This document shows positions 1 through 4,644 of a stretch of DNA of 7,164 nucleotides, piece after piece. The DNA comes from Lentisphaeria bacterium. Lineage in GTDB: Bacteria; Verrucomicrobiota; Lentisphaeria; Victivallales; UBA1829. A program made the translations under genes and the position numbers. Location of the stretch: NCBI GenBank assembly GCA_017504325.1, contig JAFVRL010000327.1:1-7164 (forward strand), given 5' to 3'. Each line of letters starts with the position of its first letter. Position 1 is the first letter of the stretch. The notes under the pieces are model-generated. The model was given only the letters and a program-made list of their open reading frames with translations. It made no database searches and was not told the origin of the DNA.

Positions 1-198
1 AAATTCTATGGCGATATAATCGGTCAATTTACCTATTGCTGCTTCATTTTTCTCAAATTGTTTTCTGCTTCTTGTTTCCCCGTAGGCACGCAGGGAAAAG
101 AAGAAGTTATCTCCGGGAGTCTCTTCCCATTTTACATAGGAAAGTTCTTCAAAATTTTTATTACTGACTATTTTTTTATTGTAAGGATTTTTCTTCAT
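1..198 (-). CDS. Hypothetical protein, N-terminal part (runs off left edge)
   Basis: Reading the minus strand from the ATG at 198-196 gives 66 codons without a stop, continuing past base 1. A very strong Shine-Dalgarno AAGGAGG (plus-strand 203-209) lies 4 nt before the ATG, which makes this a convincing gene start. The protein starts MKKNPYNKKIVSNKNFEE and continues with a W-E-E-T-P-G-D-N-F-F-F-S-L-R-A-Y-G-E-T stretch. It is polar and rich in Lys, Asn and Glu, with no signal peptide, no membrane segment and no evident helix-turn-helix, so it is probably cytoplasmic. I do not recognise the family. It is divergent from pseudopilin 1 across a 153-bp spacer, so it could share control with it, but nothing visible here shows it is a regulator. 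The existence of a gene is well supported; its function is unknown. Confidence 0.75.
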   Translation of the reverse strand, partial: MKKNPYNKKIVSNKNFEELSYVKWEETPGDNFFFSLRAYGETRSRKQFEKNEAAIGKLTDYIAIEF

Positions 199-221
199 AC
201 ATCCTCCTTATTCGCATTTAT

Positions 222-249
222 AATATAATTTTTCAGTTCTATAATGCAA
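222..249 (-). promoter_or_regulatory. Candidate sigma70-type promoter of the leftward gene
   Basis: On the minus strand a TTGCAT box (plus 244-249) is separated by 16 nt from TATATT (plus 222-227), which matches TATAAT at 5 of 6 positions. The -10 box ends 23 nt before the leftward ATG, so the leader would be short. The -35 match is weak (3 of 6) and the region is AT-rich, so chance matches are likely. Confidence 0.3.
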
Positions 250-259
250 GTATAAAACC

Positions 260-287
260 TTGTTTTTTTGAAAAAATATTGTATAAT
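260..287 (+). promoter_or_regulatory. Candidate promoter of the pseudopilin 1 / secreted glycosidase-like pair
   Basis: A perfect TATAAT lies at 282-287, and a weak -35 candidate TTGTTT at 260-265 sits 16 nt upstream of it. The predicted transcription start is near 293-295, the first base of the first TACGGA repeat. The whole repeat array would then lie in the initially transcribed leader, in a typical repressor roadblock position. The -10 box is good and the -35 box poor, as expected if an activator or a regulator is needed. No comparably placed promoter is seen before the gene at 1155, so this one probably serves both genes. Confidence 0.45.
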
Positions 288-293
288 TATTAA

Positions 294-337
294 TACGGAT
301 AAGTACGGATGGGTACGGAGAACTACGGAAAATACGA
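294..337 (+). repeat. TACGGA direct repeats phased at 10 bp (four exact, one degenerate)
   Basis: TACGGA occurs at 294-299, 304-309, 314-319 and 324-329, exactly one per 10 bp, followed by a degenerate TACGAA at 333-338 that runs into the ribosome binding site of pseudopilin 1. The bases between copies vary, so this is not a simple satellite. The 10-bp period places every copy on the same face of the helix. The period is not a multiple of three, which argues against a coding constraint. The most likely role is as binding sites for a cooperatively binding regulator of the downstream pair; repeats acting in the leader RNA are an alternative. Confidence 0.65.
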
Positions 338-351
338 AAAGGAGAAAAAAT

Positions 352-1113
352 ATGCAGAAAAAAAGATTTACTTTGATCGAATTGCTGGTTGTAATAGCGA
401 TCATCGCCATTCTTGCAGGGATGCTTCTGCCTGCGTTGAATAAGGCCAGAAATATGGCAACAGGTATTGCCTGTCTTTCCAATCTCAAACAGATCGGTAT
501 GGCAGCAAGTTCCTATACTACTGACTACAAAGACTGGATGATTTCTTCTACAAAAGTGTATCCCTCCCATATGTGGGGTACTACCGGATACCACTCCATG
601 GTTCTGCTTCTGCAGTCCAGCAGCATCTATCCGGACGGCTTGGGGTATATTCCTGTGAAAAGCTGGAACCCCGGACCTTATGCAGTAGAAGCAAAGGGAA
701 TTCTGCGCTGTCCTGCCAGACAGGTGGTGCTGGATGCCCATAAATCCAAACAGCCCTGTGATTACACGATCAATTTTTATGCCACCTATATGGGATCTCT
801 GGGCCCCAAACGCATGGAGGTAAATTATCAGAAAGGATTTTACAAGATGAATACATGTAAATTTCCTTTAAGCAATCTTTCCACCTTCTTCGATTCCAAA
901 ACTGTTGCGGAGGGACTGCGTCTTCACCTGCCCGCCGCAAGGGGATTCAATACCGCATTTGCTGATATGCATGCCGCATTTGTGGATATCCGCAAGTGCA
1001 GGGCTCTTTATACAACAGACAAAGTGCATGCTGTTACCTGGACTGGGGTAAACAATATGTATAACAAACTGCATAATTCCTATCCCTTTTCCGGTGTTGC
1101 CGAACCCAGATAA
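352..1113 (+). CDS. Type II secretion-like pseudopilin (prepilin-type N-terminal domain), pseudopilin 1
   Basis: This is a 253-residue protein of the PVC pseudopilin type (PulG/GspG-like N-terminus). A short cationic leader, MQKKR, is followed by F6-T-L-I-E10 and a long hydrophobic helix to about residue 32. This is the class III signal cut and N-methylated at F6 by a prepilin peptidase, with Glu at position 5 of the mature protein. The residue before the cut is Arg5 instead of the usual Gly. The periplasmic part contains R119-C120-P121 and ends with N200-T-A-F-A-D205-M-H207, both resembling motifs in this lineage's pseudopilins. The ATG at 352 is chosen because AAGGAGA (339-345) lies 6 nt before it; the open frame continues upstream to 268, but that part would hide the leader behind a hydrophilic extension and overlaps the repeats and promoter. 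It is probably co-transcribed with the gene at 1155, 41 nt downstream. The substrate or machine it serves cannot be told from sequence. Confidence 0.9.
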   Translation: MQKKRFTLIELLVVIAIIAILAGMLLPALNKARNMATGIACLSNLKQIGMAASSYTTDYKDWMISSTKVYPSHMWGTTGYHSMVLLLQSSSIYPDGLGYIPVKSWNPGPYAVEAKGILRCPARQVVLDAHKSKQPCDYTINFYATYMGSLGPKRMEVNYQKGFYKMNTCKFPLSNLSTFFDSKTVAEGLRLHLPAARGFNTAFADMHAAFVDIRKCRALYTTDKVHAVTWTGVNNMYNKLHNSYPFSGVAEPR

Positions 1114-1154
1114 AATAAATCTGTAAATCAAATATAAACAAAAAAGGAGTCTTT

Positions 1155-3557
1155 ATGACAAAAAAAATTCTTCTGCTTCTGGGGATCTTCCTCATTGGCA
1201 CATCTTTCGTAAATCTTTCCGCAAAAGAGGCACTTGCCCCCAATGTGGAAAAGAAATTCCTCCAGTTCGGCTGGGATAACCCCTCTCCGGAATATCTGGA
1301 CAAAAATCTGGAAATGATCGAAACATACCTTCCCTATGACGGATTGGGAATCGGAATGGCAAAAACCGTCAAAGATGCAAAGGGGAAAAATGTTTCCACC
1401 GCATGGATGATCTTTTCCAAACTCCAATTCCAGTATGACTGGTATAAAAAAGATGTTGAACACCTGAAAAATGTTCATAAGAGAGCCAAAAAACTCAAAT
1501 ACAACTTTATCGGAACTTCCGCCTCCTCCTTTACCGGGGAATTTGATATTTTTGATGATGAATTCTGGAAAATAGCCTGCAACAACTTTGCTGTTCTCGC
1601 CCGTGTGGCAAAAGAGGGCGGTTGCAAAGGACTGCGCTTTGACCTGGAAGATTACGGCAATTATCAGAAATTCCGTTACCGGGCAGAGTGCGGCAAATCC
1701 TACAAAGAAGCCTGGGATAAAGCACGGGAACGGGGAAGACAATGGATGAATGCAGTGGGAAAAGAGTTTCCCGATATTACCATTTTCTGTTTCTTCTGGC
1801 TGGATCTGATGATGGGATATGCCGACGGCTCCCCTTATCTGCATGAAAGATTGCAGGGATGCAGTACGGGGCTTCTCGTTGCCTTTATCAATGGTATTTA
1901 TGACGCACTTCCCCCCAAGGCAAAAATCGTGGACAGTATGGAAGGTCACGGATATTTTGCACACAAACTGGAACACTATTACAAGATGAGAGCATTGCGT
2001 GATGTCCGGTATGTGAAACTTCTTGCTCCGGAAAATCACCGTAAATTCCGGGAACAGGGTTCTTTCTCTGTTGCCTCCTATATGTCCTGCTATACCAACA
2101 GCCGTCCTCCCTATTCTTTCCGGGAATTTATGGAGAAGGAAAAGATGACTCCTCTGGAATTTTTCCGCCGGAACTTTACTTATGCTGTGGAATATTCCGA
2201 TGAATATGTATGGACATGGAACGAACACAGAAAATGGTATCCCATCCCCTATAAACACGGCTGGCAGGAAAAAGCTCTCAAACACTCTCCTGATGTACCC
2301 GGCCCCTATATCGGTATGGCGATCCCCGGTATTGAAAATGCCATGCTTTATGCAAAAGATCCCTGGAAGTATGCTTATGATCTTCTGAAAAATCCTGATA
2401 AACTTGTTAATCTTCTGAAAAATCCCTCCTTTGAAGGCAAAGGCGGCAAAAATGTTGTGCAGCTTGCTCCGGATTCCGTGGTTTACAAAAATATCCCCAA
2501 CTGGGAAACATGGAAAAATAAAAGAAGCAAGGCAAAAATCTCTTTTGCGCCCGGTAAAGGGGTGAATAAATCCCATGCTGTCGTAGTGGAAAATGGGGCG
2601 GGAGTCATTCATCAGGCTGTGAAGATCGATCCCAATGGAGCGTACATCGTAAGGGCAAAAATGCGTGTGGAAGGAAAGGGCGGCGGTTCTCTGGGTGTCC
2701 AGTGGAGAAATAATAAAGGAAGCTGGCATAATCATTCCATGACACTTTCCGCCCCCTTTGACAAGGATCTTGGCAACGGCTGGAAGCAGGCTACTGTTAT
2801 TATCCGGAATATTCCCGAAGGCTCTTTCTATTTGAGTCCCATGCTCAATTCCACAGGGAAAGAGGGGGCAAAGGTATATTTTGATGATGTGGAAGTTTTC
2901 AGTATGTTTGACAAGAATCCTTCAGTAGCTCCCCATCTGAAAAAAGCATTGGACGACTGGCACAAAAAACGCGCCGCGGAGAAAAAAGCTGCCGCATTGA
3001 AAAATGTGAAAAAAACTCCCCAGGCAAAAGAAAATAAGGCAAGAAATGCCAATTTCAATCTCTGGGGGGATTTGGCAAGTGTGGATTCTTTGATCCCCGG
3101 TGCCACCCTCTTCAAAGGAAAATTTGAAGGCTATTCCGCCAAAGGAAAAGTAAAGGCAAAATTCTACTCTGTTGTGGGGAAAGATATGGGGTATTCCGAC
3201 GATACTTCTGCTGTGGTAACGGCTAACAATGGCTGTATCCTTGCTCATGTCCCTGTGGCAAAAGGCGGGGAAAAATACCGCATTGCCGTCAAAACAAAAG
3301 GTGTGGGCAACGGTAAAGGCTATATCAAAGTCTATTACCGTTCCAAACGGGTGAAAGGGCCTTTCGACTATGGTCTGGGTATCCCTGTGTTCAAAGACGG
3401 GCAGAAACTGGAAAAAGACGGCTGGGGAAAAGTGGAAGGAACTATCACTCTTCCTGCTGTTGCCACCGGTTTTACTCTGGTACTGGATACCACCGGGATC
3501 AAGGGGGAAAAAGATATGGTATTCTTTGACGAAGTGGAAGCTGTCAAAGTACCTTGA
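1155..3557 (+). CDS. Secreted multi-domain protein: putative TIM-barrel glycosidase with two CBM4/9-like modules
   Basis: An 800-residue exported protein. Residues 1-23 form a Sec signal peptide (MTKK, then a Leu/Ile core) with likely cleavage after L-S-A23. ATG 1155 follows AAGGAG (1144-1149) at 5 nt. Residues 35 to about 400 alternate predicted strands and helices like a TIM barrel: F-L-Q-F-G-W-D at 35-41, G159-L-R-F-D163-L-E165-D-Y, I-F-C-F-F-W-L-D-L near 210-218, and E346-Y-S-D-E350-Y-V-W-T-W-N-E357. Acidic residues D163, E165, E350 and E357 at strand ends are candidate catalytic residues. Residues about 418-583 start with N-L-L-K-N-P-S-F-E427 and end with V-Y-F-D-D-V-E-V, the beginning and end expected of a CBM4/9-type beta-sandwich. 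A Lys/Ala-rich linker (595-630) leads to a second such module (about 631-800) ending F-F-D-E-V-E-A-V-K-V-P. I cannot name a glycoside hydrolase family; hydrolase activity is inferred from fold pattern and modules. It lies behind pseudopilin 1 and is probably in the same transcript. Confidence 0.8.
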   Translation: MTKKILLLLGIFLIGTSFVNLSAKEALAPNVEKKFLQFGWDNPSPEYLDKNLEMIETYLPYDGLGIGMAKTVKDAKGKNVSTAWMIFSKLQFQYDWYKKDVEHLKNVHKRAKKLKYNFIGTSASSFTGEFDIFDDEFWKIACNNFAVLARVAKEGGCKGLRFDLEDYGNYQKFRYRAECGKSYKEAWDKARERGRQWMNAVGKEFPDITIFCFFWLDLMMGYADGSPYLHERLQGCSTGLLVAFINGIYDALPPKAKIVDSMEGHGYFAHKLEHYYKMRALRDVRYVKLLAPENHRKFREQGSFSVASYMSCYTNSRPPYSFREFMEKEKMTPLEFFRRNFTYAVEYSDEYVWTWNEHRKWYPIPYKHGWQEKALKHSPDVPGPYIGMAIPGIENAMLYAKDPWKYAYDLLKNPDKLVNLLKNPSFEGKGGKNVVQLAPDSVVYKNIPNWETWKNKRSKAKISFAPGKGVNKSHAVVVENGAGVIHQAVKIDPNGAYIVRAKMRVEGKGGGSLGVQWRNNKGSWHNHSMTLSAPFDKDLGNGWKQATVIIRNIPEGSFYLSPMLNSTGKEGAKVYFDDVEVFSMFDKNPSVAPHLKKALDDWHKKRAAEKKAAALKNVKKTPQAKENKARNANFNLWGDLASVDSLIPGATLFKGKFEGYSAKGKVKAKFYSVVGKDMGYSDDTSAVVTANNGCILAHVPVAKGGEKYRIAVKTKGVGNGKGYIKVYYRSKRVKGPFDYGLGIPVFKDGQKLEKDGWGKVEGTITLPAVATGFTLVLDTTGIKGEKDMVFFDEVEAVKVP

Positions 3558-3587
3558 TTTTCTTTATCTTAACAGAGAAACGGTATT

Positions 3588-3624
3588 AAGGAGGGAGAAT
3601 TTTTAAAGATCTTTCCTCCTTTTT
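3588..3624 (+). terminator. Candidate Rho-independent terminator after the first pair
   Basis: The arms 3588-3596 (AAGGAGGGA) and 3613-3621 (TTCCTCCTT) pair over 9 bp with one G-U wobble and a 16-nt loop. The downstream arm runs into TTTTT (3620-3624). It begins 30 nt after the stop codon of the gene at 1155, as expected for the end of the first transcription unit. The upstream arm contains an SD-like AAGGAGG but no useful start codon follows it, which supports a structural role. Confidence 0.6.
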
Positions 3625-3646
3625 GCCGAATGGACAATAAAAAAAA

Positions 3647-3674
3647 TTGCATTTCCTTAAAGATACATTACATT
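3647..3674 (+). promoter_or_regulatory. Weak candidate promoter upstream of pseudopilin 2
   Basis: TTGCAT (3647-3652) and TACATT (3669-3674) are 16 nt apart; the latter matches TATAAT at 4 of 6 positions. Initiation near 3681 would place the following hairpin (3690-3731) and the inverted repeat within the leader of pseudopilin 2. The match is weak and the region AT-rich, so this is a suggestion only. Confidence 0.25.
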
Positions 3675-3689
3675 ACCCATATTCCCCGT

Positions 3690-3731
3690 GCCGCATAATA
3701 TACATTATGTTATAGGAAGTGCGGCGTTTTT
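3690..3731 (+). terminator. Terminator/attenuator-like hairpin in the leader region of pseudopilin 2
   Basis: GCCGCA (3690-3695) pairs perfectly with TGCGGC (3720-3725), extendable by G-U wobbles outside, and is followed by TTTTT at 3727-3731. The 24-nt loop contains TAAT/ATTA sequence that can form an inner helix. It lies well after the terminator at 3588-3624 and 75 nt before the start codon of pseudopilin 2. It is therefore either a second, back-up terminator of the upstream unit or a conditional attenuator of the downstream one. The left arm overlaps the left arm of the 19-bp inverted repeat, so the two structures exclude each other. Confidence 0.4.
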
Positions 3732-3819
3732 GCATTCAAAACGGAAATCAGGGGAATAAAAAAAGGTTTTGAAAAGATAAAATCAAGCTCGTGGGAGAGT
3801 ACATAATGTATATTATGCG
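3692..3819. repeat. Perfect 19-bp inverted repeat flanking 90 bp, each arm itself a dyad
   Basis: The arm at 3692-3710 (CGCATAATATACATTATGT) is the exact reverse complement of 3801-3819. Inside each arm is a dyad, CATAAT-4 nt-ATTATG, at 3694-3709 and 3802-3817; the dyad centres are 108 bp apart. The right arm covers two possible start codons of pseudopilin 2 (ATG 3806 and ATG 3815). A perfect 19-bp match is not expected by chance in so short a spacer. The likeliest role is paired operator sites for a dimeric regulator, possibly with DNA looping, or an RNA helix hiding the start codon. A small palindromic mobile element is an alternative, but no clear target-site duplication is seen. Confidence 0.7.
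3793..3799 (+). promoter_or_regulatory. Ribosome binding site that decides the start of pseudopilin 2
   Basis: GGGAGAG at 3793-3799 is the only purine-rich SD-like tract in the last 20 nt before the coding region. It lies 6 nt before ATG 3806, 15 nt before ATG 3815, and overlaps the GTG at 3791. The spacing selects ATG 3806. The site lies directly beside the right arm of the inverted repeat, so folding or protein binding there would block initiation. Confidence 0.5.
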
Positions 3820-4531
3820 ACGTAATAATTTTACACTCATCGAACTTCTTGTTGTTATAGCCATCATTGCTATTCTTGCCGGGATGCTTCTTCCGGCGTT
3901 GAATAAGGCAAGAGAGTCGGCTATGGCAATAAGCTGTATGAATAATCACAAACAACTTGGATATGTTTTTAATACATACATTGAAGATTTCAAGGGGGAA
4001 TATCCTCCTCACGCTTTATTTGGACAAAGCTGGGTTTGGGGTATGATCATGCCGGAACCCGGGGACGGCAACACCAGGAAAAGATTGGGGTATGCTTCCA
4101 AAAAAATATTCCGGTGTCCTGTAACTGAACGGAAATATAAGGGACCGGAGCGTAGCGGAATCGGAATAGCTTATAATTTCCAGATTCTTTCCACAAGTAA
4201 TCCACAACAGCCGAAAAATATCCGTCAGGATCGCTGTACAGCACCCAGTGAGCAGTTTGTTCTTATGGATTCCGGCAATGAATCCACTCAGGTTTTTGCC
4301 TGGAATCTTACCAGCACCACCATGAGGGTGAATCCGGCTCACGGGAGAAAAAGGATCAATATTCTTTATGCCGATTGGCATGTAGGCACTTTTAGTGCCG
4401 CCAATCCCTTTAATCTCTATGGAACGACGTGGTCTTCCACTGTTCCTCCAAAAGGATTCCTCGGACAATGTAATTATGCTTCCGGAATGAGTGATTTCAA
4501 TACCAAAGTCGGCTGGTGTAAATTCCGGTAA
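3806..4531 (+). CDS. Type II secretion-like pseudopilin (prepilin-type N-terminal domain), pseudopilin 2
   Basis: A 241-residue pseudopilin with leader MYIMRRNN, then F9-T-L-I-E13 and the hydrophobic helix. The 28 residues from F9 to R36 are identical to residues 6-33 of pseudopilin 1. The residue before the cleavage site is Asn8, not Gly. The later part carries R103-C104-P105 followed by an A-Y-N-F segment, and H179-G-R-K-R-I-N185-I-L-Y-A-D190-W-H192, close to the H-x9-D-G type C-terminal motif of PVC pseudopilins but with a longer spacing and DW in place of DG. It should sit in the inner membrane by its N-terminal helix, with the globular part in the periplasm or in a pseudopilus. ATG 3806 is chosen on SD spacing; GTG 3791 and ATG 3815 are the alternatives, changing the length by +5 or -3 residues. 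It precedes the DUF4838 protein by 113 nt. Outside the N-terminal block it differs strongly from pseudopilin 1. Confidence 0.9.
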   Translation: MYIMRRNNFTLIELLVVIAIIAILAGMLLPALNKARESAMAISCMNNHKQLGYVFNTYIEDFKGEYPPHALFGQSWVWGMIMPEPGDGNTRKRLGYASKKIFRCPVTERKYKGPERSGIGIAYNFQILSTSNPQQPKNIRQDRCTAPSEQFVLMDSGNESTQVFAWNLTSTTMRVNPAHGRKRINILYADWHVGTFSAANPFNLYGTTWSSTVPPKGFLGQCNYASGMSDFNTKVGWCKFR

Positions 4532-4556
4532 ATATATCTTTAATATTTTTTACTCT

Positions 4557-4600
4557 GTAAAACTCTTTTCTGTATTTGATTTTTATGGAAAAGAGTTTAC
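4557..4600 (+). other. Stable hairpin between pseudopilin 2 and the DUF4838 gene
   Basis: AAACTCTTTTC (4560-4570) is the exact complement of GAAAAGAGTTT (4588-4598), an 11-bp helix with a 17-nt loop. It can be extended by GT/AC (4557-4558 with 4599-4600) if A4559 is bulged. The sequence after it (ATTTATTGC) is not a clean T-run, so it is not a convincing full terminator. It could act as a partial terminator, a processing site or a 3'-end stabiliser that lets pseudopilin 2 be expressed at a different level from the enzyme behind it. Confidence 0.5.
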
Positions 4601-4644
4601 ATTTATTGCTGTAAATAATACTCATTTTTAACGAAAGGAAAAAT

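Noticed and set aside
268..287. TTGAAA (268-273) as -35 for TATAAT at 282-287
   Set aside because: The spacing is only 8 nt, too short for a sigma70-type promoter; TTGTTT at 260-265 with 16 nt fits better.
294..337. CRISPR-like array
   Set aside because: The repeats are 6 bp with 4-bp spacers, far too short for CRISPR, and no cas gene is present.
268..351. Upstream in-frame extension of pseudopilin 1 starting at ATG 268
   Set aside because: It would put a hydrophilic extension before the prepilin leader, has no SD, and covers the -10 box and the 10-bp repeats. ATG 352 has AAGGAGA at good spacing.
2182..2388. Small plus-strand open frames inside the gene at 1155 (2182-2388 and 3370-3606)
   Set aside because: They lie in another frame within a well-supported coding sequence, have no SD and show no recognisable protein features.
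1128..2735. Minus-strand open frame of 535 codons opposite the gene at 1155
   Set aside because: Its codons are exactly aligned with the sense codons, so it stays open because the sense gene avoids TTA, CTA and TCA there (it uses CTT/CTG and TCC/TCT). The product is rich in Phe, His, Ile and Cys with no recognisable domain, whereas the sense strand has an RBS, signal peptide and domains.
3791..3805. GTG start for pseudopilin 2
   Set aside because: The GTG overlaps the only SD-like sequence (3793-3799), which instead fits ATG 3806 at 6 nt.
3692..3819. Small non-autonomous mobile element (MITE) with 19-bp terminal repeats
   Set aside because: No target-site duplication is visible at the ends and the right arm forms the start of a normal pseudopilin gene. 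Without copy-number data the regulatory reading is preferred; it is kept only as an alternative.
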